Below, piece after piece: positions 11,971 through 24,300 of a DNA stretch of 64,000 nucleotides (position 1 is its first letter; each line of letters opens with the position of its first letter). The DNA comes from Anisus vortex (lineage: Eukaryota > Mollusca > Gastropoda > Planorbidae), in the NCBI GenBank assembly GCA_949126835.1, contig OX421497.1, forward strand, positions 47,485,715 to 47,549,714. Direction: 5' to 3'. The notes beneath the pieces are model-generated. The model saw only the letters and a list, made by a program, of their open reading frames with translations. It did not search any database and was not told the origin of the DNA. The position numbers and the translations under genes were made by a program.

Positions 11971-12206
11971 CAATGCTCAGATAAACATAGAGGCGATATC
12001 ACATTCCTTATCCCATATTCATGAAAAAATGCATATACGTACTTCCCAAGTCATATCCAGGCATGGAATGGATTTCCTGAACAAACCAGGAACTTAACAT
12101 CATTTAAAAGACTTATCAAAATGCCAGACTAGACTTAGACCACAGATGAGCGTAGGCCGCAGTAATCTTCATTCTTTATAGAAGGTGTGTCTGTAATATA
12201 TAAGAT
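11971..12206 (+). mobile_element. LINE family C, 3' end (decayed copy)
   Basis: Matches the 35971-36216 copy along its length: GCTCAGATAAACATA, GGAATGGATTTCCTGAACAA, the GATGAGCGTAGG block and a final AGAAGGTGTGTCTGTAATAT. The encoded tail corresponds to the conserved C-terminal block (aromatic, then WN-LPEQ) of CR1/Jockey-type LINEs. Confidence 0.65.
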
Positions 12207-12379
12207 TCAGAAATTCAAAATGCAATCGGCAGTCAAAGTTTCACTAGTGATTACATTTTGTAATCTTATAAAAAAAAAGAAAGGCATTTTCATAGTGGAG
12301 GTTCATTAGGAGAAACATGGTGAAGGTTCATTAGGAGAAACAATAAGTTACAAACAACTCTCCGAGGAATGACACAAGG

Positions 12380-12475
12380 TATGGTAATGTATACCAACTG
12401 GTAAACACTTTCACTGGCCCTATGGTAATGTATACCAACTGGTAAACACTTTCACTGGCCCTATGGATCAGATGG
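12380..12475 (+). repeat. 41-bp direct duplication overlapping a SINE A tail
   Basis: TATGGTAATGTATACCAACT... repeats at 12380 and 12421. The copies contain TTTCACTGGCCCTATGGAT, the conserved 3' block of SINE family A. Confidence 0.65.
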
Positions 12476-12479
12476 AATA

Positions 12480-15159
12480 CTTTACTAGTATTAATATCAT
12501 CTTGAAACTATAGTTTTCTTAGTCCAGAGTTTTATTGTTCACATCGAAATTTCACAGACACACAAATACCAGTAGTTCTATTTCTAATTGAAATATCAGT
12601 AGATTTATTTCTAATTGAAATGTAAAATAAAATTGAAAACTAGTTTTTAGCATCAATAATAGTTTTATTAAGTCCAATAAAAATAAAACAAATGTAAGCA
12701 TAGTCCTAAAACAACAACATGAGCTAGCTATAGGCTACAGTGGAATGTCTGCATCATCTGACTTAAAGATAACTGGAATGTATACATTGTAAACGAATAA
12801 AGATTTAGCTTCCACATAGCGATGGATTAAAAGCACCAACAAACTTGGCATGTAATTGTAATTTGTTAAAAAAGCTGGACAAAGAATGAGTAAAATAGAA
12901 AATTCAATGGTTGCTAGACTATTAAATTATTAAAGAAAAAAAAGTTGTATTGAAAATGATTATGCTAACAAAGTATTATACATTCATTCAAATAGTACCG
13001 GTATGACATATAGTTTTCAAATCAAATAGTCTACCGGTATGTGTCAACAAAACTACATCCTGATTGGATGAAAAATGAGCATCAATCATTTCAGTGAGAA
13101 AATGTTGAGAAGCATTATTGAATTTTTATAACAATGCCATGACAAAGGCGGCTGGGCATTGTTCTGGCCACTCAATTCCCTAGTAGCCCGTGCGACAGAA
13201 ACAGGTGAATGCTGCTTCACCTGCCCTAGGGATCAATTTGGTCCAGGATTTGCTTACTTACTACTTTCTGATATTATACAATTAAAAGAAGATAAATATT
13301 ATAATTGTATAACAATGCCATGACATTATACAATTAAAAGAAGATAAATACATTCAATTCAACCAAATAATTAATCATCACAGTAATAAAGATATTTACT
13401 TTCATTAGCATAAAATATGTTTAAAAATTGGATTTATATCTTGCATACAAAAATACTTGTTTTAAAAAATACAATAATAAATATTTATTATGTCAAACTT
13501 TTAACAAAATAAACTTTTCATTTCAGGCTTTATTCTTTACTTCATGTAATAAACATTACAATTTTAAATTCATTTTAAGTATACTAACGACGGCTTAGTA
13601 TTGAAGCTGTGTAATGAGAAACAGCATTATGGGCACTAGAATCAATAAAACTAGAACCACTCATCAGATTTCAATGTATCTTATTTTCTTTTCTTTTAAT
13701 TTGCTATTTCCCAGTTTTCAAGGAAAAATAAAACATTTAGCCTAATCCATGATTCTTTTGGTTGAGTGAAAGAGTAATATATGGCACATAGGATGCATTT
13801 CAAAAACGGAAAACTAAAAGAAAGACTTTTTTTAAAAATACATGAAAAACATAAAACATTAGAACAGTAAAACATTCAAGTGTAAATATTGAAGGCACCA
13901 AAATGTTGGCTAATGTAAAGTTCGGTAGAGGTTTAAAAAACATTAAACATTATTCTTAACATTTAAAATTGATGAAAGTTAAAAAAAAATATATTTTAGT
14001 TACATTAAAATGATCAGCTATAGGTAGCACTTTAATAAAAGGTCTAATTTTTGCCAATTTTCTTTCAAAAACTGGGAGTGAAAGACTATGGATACGACAT
14101 CCAAATGTGATTTGTCATGAATTGTCAAAGTAGTTAATACATCAAAATAGATGATACAGTAGACCTACTAGTCATTAGAAACGGTTGGCCTACTAAGCAT
14201 AAGGACATATGAAACATCAAAATGAATAATTATGTTCGTCTTAGAGATTCGGCACAAACCATAACTTAATCAGAGTTGGCAAGCATGAAGAGGATTAGGT
14301 TAAGATTATGCTGTGTGCAATTTGAATTTATTCCAAAAAGAAAAGTGGATTTTTTTTACATTTTACACCAATCAGAAGGTTTTAGAATAAATGTATTTAA
14401 ACTATTTGCAATGAAGATATTTAAAAGACCAAAAAAGTTAAAACCAAATGAAAGTGCCAAAGTATATAGAGCAAACTGAAAAAGAAATAAATAATTATTT
14501 AAACATTTCAAGGAAAGAAAGATAATGAGAACTAATTCCACCAAAACTGATGAATATTTTATCCCCAGCCCCATGGATCAATTTGGTCAGACGGGAATAT
14601 TTTTTAATAAAAACTTTTTAAAATTTTTTTTTGCTTGAAGATATTTGAAATCTACACATTTTAACATAAATCTATAATCACTACGACCAGTTTGACAAAA
14701 CACAATTATGCAGAAAGACTAGACCACCATCAGGTCTATCTTATATAGAAATCAATATGAAACAATACACAGGACACATAAAATAATATTATATACACTG
14801 TTCTAATACCGTAGTACTGTTTAGAAAAATAACAGTACTATTATTAGATTAGAAAAATATTTTTCTCTTAAAACAAATATAATAAAAATTTCAGTACAGC
14901 AGGAGTAACTAGTAATAATGAAAAGTAAGCTTTGCTGGCCAGTAAAAATTAAGGTAACAGCTAAAACACAAGCAACCTAGACACTAAAAAATTATTAAAA
15001 TAAATATTCATTGAAATGCAAATTTTGCTGTACATAAAATTTCTTTGCTGACTAAAAGAAATCTTTTGTTTCAAGAGTTTAGTTAAATGCAATTAAGCCC
15101 ACAAAAAATGTGTAAATAGTTTTTTTATAATTAAAATGTGTAAATAGAATATTTTGCTA
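12480..15159. other. TMTC2 3' UTR and downstream AT-rich DNA
   Basis: No exon is seen. The first reverse-strand AATAAA after the TMTC2 stop is at 14332-14327, allowing a 3' UTR of about 830 nt, but this is only a candidate. A SINE A tail lies at 13148-13258 and a short one near 14565-14600. Confidence 0.4.
13148..13258 (+). repeat. SINE family A tail fragment
   Basis: GGCGGCTGGGCATTGTTCTG, GCTGCTTCACCTGCCCTAGG and ATCAATTTGGTCC match the 3' half of the full copy at 41381-41662. Confidence 0.65.
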
Positions 15160-15321
15160 CTATCTCAGCTTGCCGACAAGATTCATAAGTCTCTGCAGAT
15201 TCTCTGTTGTCACCTTGTCATTGGGTCTCAATTCCAAGGCCTTTAGATAAGCCTCTTCTGCTTGAATGTACTTCCCATTAATGTGTAGCATGGCTCCAAG
15301 GTTCATCCATGCAGTTGCCTC
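15160..15321 (-). CDS. TMTC2: TMTC2 exon 13 (last coding)
   Basis: Acceptor TTGATCAAACAG; encodes the final TPR (WMNLGAMLHINGKYIQAEEA) and ends at TAG, 15162-15160. Confidence 0.93.
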   Translation of the reverse strand, partial: EATAWMNLGAMLHINGKYIQAEEAYLKALELRPNDKVTTENLQRLMNLVGKLR

Positions 15322-18300
15322 CTGTTTGATCAAAAGTAGGAAAAATAGAAGAGACAGTGACTGTCAATTGTTTTCTCAGCATAAAAGATATTTGTAAAGC
15401 TGATGGATAGATAAATTTGCACTAAATGATTTTACTATTTCACTATGATGCAACCTATCACATAGGGCCTCACCTCAGAGATTGGCACTGGCCAAATATC
15501 CCATTTACAATAACTTAAATATTATATTAATTAAGAAAATAGTTTAATAGTAATATATTAATAAATATCAATTTTAAAAAATACATAATCTGTACTTGAT
15601 CAGTATTGCCTAAGTTCTAAATACTGCTAGTGTTATTCGTAAGCCACTAAACAGGAAATGTGATAAGGATGATGGAGGGGGGTAGTAAGGGGGGATTATC
15701 AAAGCTCAGACTTTACAGAGCCCTTGTCAGAACTATTGTTCTGTATGGATGTAAGACATGGAAGCTTCTATCAGCAACTGAAAACAAGTTGCAGGCGTTA
15801 GAAAATAAATGCATGAGAAAAATACTTTGAATCTCCTACATAGAACACATGACTAATGAGTATGTCTGGGACAGAATATCCTCAATTGCAGGCCCTCAAG
15901 AAAACATTATGACAACAATCAAAAGGCGCAAGCTGACATGGTTCGGTCATGTGTTGCGGCATAATAACCTGTCAAAGACCACAACACAGTGGAAGGTGGG
16001 CACAGGAGAGGCTGTCAGCGGAGATGTTGGTTCGACAATGTCAAGCATTGGACAGGGCTGCAGTTGACTCAACTATTGACAACTGCTCAAGATAGGCAAA
16101 AGTGGAGAAAGTTGACTGCCGAAGTGTCCATTTGCTTCCCCCAACGACCTCAACAGTCATGGGATTGATAATGATGATCAAAAGAATAAGATTTGCATAT
16201 GATAGCAAAACTTAAAGTACAACTCAGTTCATACTTGACTTTGATAAATAGTTCATCCAAATACTCAGAAATCATTTACTTAATTCATTAATTGATAATC
16301 ATTATTATAATTATTGAAGCTAATAAACTATCATTACAGTTTCAAAGGATGACAAAACTGCCAGCAACAACTTTATAGAATTAAGTTAACTTCTTAATTA
16401 CCAAGGACATCATTCAAATAACTATGTACCAATAATATGTTTTAATATTGATTTTTAATTAATCTAAGTGCTAATAATGATGACAAGATATTACAAGAAA
16501 GTGAAAACTATCTAATCTTACCTTTGGTTTCAACTGGGCTGCTGTCAGGTAGAGCTCTTCAGCTTTCTCATTTTTATTAGCTTCTCTGAAATATACAAAC
16601 GGTACATCTGGCTATTGCATACAACTGCCTCCTCAAATTGTTAACAAACAAAAAAAAGGGTTTTAACAATCCAACTGCTATGTGTCAACCAGCTAAATCT
16701 ACACTAGCCTACAAAAAATCCTAGTTTTTCTCTTCACTATTTATCTAATATGCTACAAGCTGTTTCATCTATACAGAATATCTCTTGTTTGAATTGAGTT
16801 TTTCATTTAGATAACCATGCACATGTTGTTTACTTGTTTCTGACTAGTTTCTGACTAGTTTCTGACTAGTTTCTGACTAGTTTCTGACTAGTTTCTGACT
16901 AGTTTCTGACTAGTTTCTGACTAGTTTCTGACTAGTTTCTGACTAGTTTCTGACTAGTTTCTGACTAGTTTCTGACTAGTTTCTGACTAGTTTCTGACTA
17001 GTTTCTGACTAGTTTCTGACTAGTTTCTGACTAGTTTCTGACTAGTTTCTGACTAGTTTCTGACTAGTTTCTGACTAGTTTCTGTTCTAAATGAAATGTG
17101 GAAAGAAAGACAATTTGTTCTTGCATAGGAAAAAAAGTAAATAAGAATTTTTTTAAACTTTATCTCTTTCTAAGTATTTTATTAGATGCATTGTATTTCT
17201 AAATCAGACTTTAATGATTTATTATGTATTAGTAATTTGTTGCTTTTTAACTGTCTATACTTGAGTAATAAGAAATTTTGAGTGTTGAATTTGACAGTTG
17301 TAAATATTTAGTCTTGTAATAAACATTGCAGTAGACCACTTGCTACTTGAACGATTCAAACTAACCAATGTCATCCTGCATTATCTCCCCTACTAACTAC
17401 CTTTACCTACACTCTATAGAACAATACACACAAAAAAAGACATTTAGAATAAATCAAAAAGTCCTGAATACACTGATGTTTAAGACCTGAATGTTTAAGA
17501 CCTGAGATTCTAAAAAGGTTGTTTTGTTCAAGTAAACTATGACTTTATCAAATATCTTTAAAAATTTATTAGTATGACAACTCTTTGATTGCAAGCAAGA
17601 ACTGGTTTATAATTTCCATTAAGCAAGTTACCTGAAAACATTGGCACTGTTATAGACGACATCAAAGTCATTGCCCATGAGGGGGAGAAGTCTTTCAAAT
17701 ATTTTGATGCTGTCATTCCACCGTTGCATCCCAGCATACAGTTGGGCTGAAAAGAAAAAGTCAAGAGTGTCAACTCTCAATGAAAACTAACAACATACTG
17801 ACAAGATATAATACATTTTAATCGCCAAGTAAAAATATTTCCCTAATGACAACTAGCATCATAAATAAACTAAAAGTACAAAACATTAGCAGTTAGTGGC
17901 TAAGTGTTTACTGAGCTAAAATGCTACAGTACATTGTACATTATTGTTTTTCTTTAAACAGATGATATGGACAGCCACCCTTAGAACTATTGGTATTTCT
18001 AAAATGCTATAATAAGGTTCCTAATTTAAACTTATTTTAAAATTCCCAAACTGTTCAGAAAAAAAATGTTTAGGTCGGGGTTATTTAGTTTTAAACAATT
18101 TCAAATAAATATACTTCACACTTATTTCTCCCTTTTAGCAAAATTCACAAACTTTCCTAAACCTGGGACAATTTTCTCAAACTTTTACAAACCAAATGAA
18201 CTTTTTTTTATTAACATGAAGGTCAGTGCTACAATAGCCTCAAGACATACCTCTATGAAATTCAACTGTAAGGTCATTTGGATGAAAGTGTTTTGCTTTG

Positions 18301-21300
18301 TCAAGCCACAGCTCCGACTCCTCCCATTGACTCTGTTCAAAATATAAAAAAATAAACACAAAAACCCAAGCACTTGTTTTTGAAATGTACAAACTATAAC
18401 CACTGTAAGCATCATTGCAGTATTTCAAATATGATTGCAGTATTTCAAATATGATTGCAGTATTTCAAATATCATTGCAGTATTTCAAATATCATAGCAG
18501 TATTTCAAATATCATTGCAGTATTTCAAATATTAGAAAATGTAATTTTTTATTTTAATTATCAATATTTAAAAGTCTCTAAGAAAATTTCAATTAGTGTA
18601 TCAGAATTATACAATTTTGTAGAATTCTAGAAAACTATAATTTTATTTACATCAATATAAATAGATGATCATCTAAACTTAAGACATGTTTCAAAATTAA
18701 TTTCAAACAGGAGTATTACATTGTGTCATTTTATACAAATAGTCAATTCAGGTTCTATAGGTTAGTTTTTGAGGATAAGAATGGTGAAGTCGTGTATGCC
18801 AAAAATTTTCATTTTGCATCTATTTCTGTAAACGTAAGAGCTTAACAAGGCGCTGGTCTGTGTAATAACTAACTTTTATTCCCATTCTACAATCCTTTTA
18901 AAGATCTTTCTTACAGTCATTCACTCAATATTCACACACTTAAACAAGACATTCATGAACACAACTCACTATGTCTAGTTAGTCAATATTCACACACTTA
19001 AACAAGACATTCATGAACACAACTCACTATGTCTAGTTAGTCAATATTCACACACTTAAACAAGACATTCATGAACACAACTCACTATGTCTAGTTAGTC
19101 AATATTCACACACTTAAACAAGACATTCATGAACACAACTCACTATGTCTAGTTAGTCAATATTCACACACTTAAACAAGACATTCATGAACACAACTCA
19201 CTATGTCTAGTTAGTCAATATTCACACACTTAAACAAGACATTCATGAACACAACTCACTATGTCTAGTTAGTCAATATTCACACACTTAAACAAGACAT
19301 TCATGAACACAACTCACTATGTCTAGTTAGTCAATATTCACACACTTAAACAAGACATTCATGAACACAACTCACTATGTCTAGTTAGTCAATATTCACA
19401 CACTTAAACAAGACATTCATGAACACAACTCACTATGTCTAGTTAGTCAATATTCACACACTTAAACAAGACATTCATGAACACAACTCACTATGTCTAG
19501 TTAGTCAATATTCACACACTTAAACAAGACATTCATGAACACAACTCACTATGTCTAGTTAGTCAATATTCACACACTTAAACAAGACATTCATGAACAC
19601 AACTCACTATGTCTAGTTAGTCAATATTCACACACTTAAACAAGACATTCATGAACACAACTCACTATGTCTAGTTAGTCAATATTCACACACTTAAACA
19701 AGACATTCATGAACACAACTCACTATGTCTAGTTAGTCAATATTCACACACTTAAACAAGACATTCATGAACACAACTCACTATGTCTAGTTAGTCAATA
19801 TTCACACACTTAAACAAGACATTCATGAACACAACTCACTATGTCTAGTTAGTCAATAGAACAATAACACAGAGCTATCAGGTCACTAAATCCAGGCAAC
19901 ACATTATAATAACACAGTCCACTGCGTGTCACCAAGTCTCAGTCAGTTTGTAATCACACAGACCGCCTTAAGCACTCACAGTTACACAGTCACTATTACT
20001 GTCACATTTCTATAATATGTAGATCAGTTATATTAGTATAGAATAAATTATAATAAGAAATTTTAAAAGCTTTATTAAATTTTTTTTCTTCATTATATCT
20101 GTCAATATTACTACACCTGCCTGCAGGATACAGTACCTTAGCTTGCATTAATTTGGACAAGGTCAAGTATGCAGGTAGATGGTCAGGTTTGGACTTCAGG
20201 GCTTCCTTGTACCATTTTTCAGCTTCATCAAATTGACCCAGTTTATAATAGACCTCACCTGTAACGGTAAAACTGCAATGAAAACTTTATATATAAACAA
20301 ATTTTGAGTTAGCTAACGAGGTGATAAGTGTTGCACAGTGAGTGGTCTAAACTCAGCATTCTTGACTGGTATACTGAAGGTCTCGGGTTCCAATCCTGGT
20401 GAAGACTAGAATTTTATCACAGATCTGGAGGGTGTCCCTGAGTCTATCTCGCACTTGATATTAGTTAGGGCAGAGTAAAGGTGGCTGTGCATTGTGCTGG
20501 CCACACAACCCCCCTCATATGACATGGAAACTTATGAACACTGTTTCACTGGTCCAATAGATCAAATGGTCTACCTACTAAGATTTGTATTAAGTATAAA
20601 TTATAAAAATATGGGAACACTTCTAAGTAAAGTAATCTGCCATTTATTAATTAGAACAAGCCTCCCATTTTGTTTCATAATCCCCCCAAAAAAAATAAAT
20701 TGCTACCAGTCCAGGCCAGAAGCTGTTTAAAAAAAAGGGGAAATTAAAATAGAGTGTCATTTTCAGATTACTATAACTTGTGATTGTAATGTTTAAAGAG
20801 AGACAACTCTTATTCGCTTTGAGTATTATTTATTAATTGAGTTAGTTCCCTTTGTTTGTTACTCTTACTGTATGGGACTCTAAATCTTATCTTAAATAAG
20901 CAATTTGTTGTAGCATTTTGCATGTTAATAATTCTTTCTATTATTTAATGTTTTAATTCATTGACCCCAGCCAAGCAATATATTAAAGAAACAATAAAGT
21001 AATGAAATAATACTTTTACAATGGCATGAAGGAAATGTATCCTAAAATGTCCTGTAAAATTTAGGGGAACAAAGAATATCAAATATTTGACTAGTTCTCA
21101 CTAACAAATCTGACACGGTGCAGAGCGTCAGTGTTCAACTGGAATACTGAGAATCATAGTTCAAATCCAGGTGAACATTAGGATTCATTCTTGGGTAGGA
21201 GTGTGACCCTGAGTCTGCCCAGCTCTGATGGGTACCTGACAATAGTTGGGGATAAGTAAAGGCTGATAAGCATTGTGCTGGCCACACATTCCAAATGGAT

Positions 21301-24300
21301 GCAGACCAGGGAATCTTATGAACCCAGCTTCAAAGTGATCTGAAATACTTTCTCACTAACATTCACAAGTTACTGGACTTAATCTGTCTCAGGATTAACA
21401 TTTCTTGTAATGCAACATTATTTCAATAACAAGTTTCAGCTAATACGCAAATTTATTTAACCCCTGTGATTCTAACTGGCTTTTACCCACTTGTCATAAT
21501 AATAATAATAATAATAATAATATTTGTATAGCGCTGCCAACAAACATAATGTAAGATCAGAGCGCGTTTAACATACAACTAAGACTATGGATATTACCCT
21601 AGGCTAGGTGACAGAGCTAAATTGATGATTAAAAAAAGACAAAACAAATAAATGTAGCATTAACCGACCCAACCCATAAGTAAGACAGTAAGTTTCTAAA
21701 GCATGTTAAATGTTATCTAAGGTAAATATTGAATAATATTCATAGTATAAGTAAGATAATTTTACCATTTCAAAAACTGTCCAATCAACAAAGCTTTCAT
21801 TTTACCACTAGCTGTATGCCACACCATAACTATAAAACGTTTTTTTTTCATTGAAGTTAAGAGTGGATGAATAAAAAAGAAACTTACCAATCATATTGAA
21901 GATACTTTGTGGACCATAATGATCAGGACGTCTTTGTAAGGCTTTCATTAACATAGCAAGGGCTTCCTGAACAAATAGTTTTGAAAATAGAATCCATCAT
22001 TGAAATATAATTTTGGCAATAGAAGAATTTAATGGAAATATAATTTTGGCAATAGAATTCAAAACTGAAAAAAAAATAATTTATAAACTTTTAAAATTAA
22101 AATAATTAAATAATCCCTTACATTACTTATAAATATATTAACTTTATAAATAGAAAAAAAATAGGAAGATGTTGAATATGATAAACCAAATAAATAGGTT
22201 TCAAAAAAAAAATTTAACAGATTAAATGTATTAGAAATTATTATTTACTAACAATTTTTATCATAAAGCAAAATTCAATCTTAAAAAATTGGATAAAAAA
22301 AAAACACACTTTGCATATAATCAAACTGTAGGTTATAAATTGAAGCAATGTTGTGAGAGTTCTTTCAATTCTGAGATTTCATCACGTTTAGTTAAGTTAT
22401 AGTTATTTCAATTCTGAGATTTCATCACTTTAGTTAAGTTATAGTTCTTTAAATTCTGAGATTTCATCACTTTAGTTACCTTTAGTTTATCCTGATCCAT
22501 CAATATTCGGCCATGATTGAAAATGCAGGAGATTTTTGTTCCATCATGAAGTCTGGGATCTTTCAATCCTGATGTGTCCAAATCAGCACAATGACTGTAG
22601 ATCTAAAATCAAGTTTAGATCATGGACTCAATGGGAATCAACATTTTACTTATAGTGAATCAATGTTATACACAAAATGAATCACTGTTTTACACAAAGT
22701 ATATTAATGTTTTACATAAGGATATTAACAAAGTTAATCACTGTTTAACTCAGAGTAAATCAATGTTTTCCACAAACTGAACTTATCAAGTTTTACTCTG
22801 AAGTATATCAATATATGTTTCTCTATAGGCCTACAGATTACACTAAATAAAAATATACCGGGTACTTACCTTTTTAGCCAACTCTAAATCTCCCAACTGC
22901 GCAGTCAAGATTCCAAGATTGAGATGAGCCACTAAACAAAAAAAACAAATGTGATGCATTACTTACAGTATTACAATATTCAAACAAATTACAACTCAGT
23001 AGCAAACACATTTAACTAGTCATTTCATTATTTATTAATACGTCACATATGAAATGTAACAAAAAAATACTTAAAACTATAAACCATTCTAACTACACAT
23101 TCAAATACCACCTGGAGGAAAACACTTAAAAAAGAACTGAAAGAAGCAAGAATGCAGTGGCATGATAGGAAGAAACTGGCACAAGACCAGAAGGAGTGGA
23201 TAAGCATTATCTAGGCCCTATGTTTATCTGAGGACTTTAAAGGAAATTGATTGATAGAATGATCTCTCCGTGGGCCTATCCATAACATGCAATGTTTTTG
23301 TTGTTGGTTAAGGGATTAGGTAATATAAATTCTCATGTTTTATATTTTGAAAGAAGAAATAACATTTTATTTGATTTGTACATCTTGTTCTTTTGTTGTG
23401 TTTTTTTTTTGTTCTGTCCGTTGTTTTCTTTTTTTAATTAAATTTTATAGGAAACAATTTACAACAAATCAATTGTTTTTTAATATATTACCTGTCAACA
23501 ATAACAAATCAATTATTTTTTAAAATATTACCTGTCAACCTAGGCCTGAACTGAATGGCTTTTTTATAGCTTTCAATGGCTTCTGAGAGACGGTTTTGAT
23601 TCTGCAGAAGAATGCCCCTGTAAAGAGATTAAATGATTATATAAAAATGGTAACAAACAAATATGCTGAAAAATTAATACACACAAAAAACGCTCTCTTT
23701 TTAAAAATATAATTATTGCATGATAATGAGCTGTAAAATTGAATGAATGTAAGTAGTTTTAAGTAGTTTTATAAGTGGTTAAAAGTTAAATATTCAAGCA
23801 GTTACGTATTTAAGTATTCCAGTGGCGTAGCTAGGGGAGGGGGAATTTAAAAGTCCCCCCGGGCCCCTACTTAAGGGGAGCTTCCAAAGGAGTGTCTGAA
23901 TTGTTATTTTCTCATGTGATAATGTCAAAATGCAGGGGCTCCTAAAGAGGCCAAGCCCCCCGGGCCCCCAAATCCCTAACAACAGCACTGAAGTATTCAA
24001 ATAGTTAACGTGAAATGACAAACTTTATCATAAGAAACAATCAAGTCAACACTATCATTTGTTTTGTTGATTTGCCTTATAAGAAATACATTTTGTTAAA
24101 ACACCTTTTAGTTGAAAAAGAAACTTTAAAAATATTGTTTTGAAAAATCTTAAGCCAAACACCCTAAAATATGGATTTTTGTGTTTACAATATTTTGAAT
24201 ATTATATGTAAAGTAAAAACTAGCTGGTCCTGTGGTTAGTACACAGGACTGCCAACATGCCAACCCCAGGTACTAGACCTGACACTGACCTATCCCTGCC

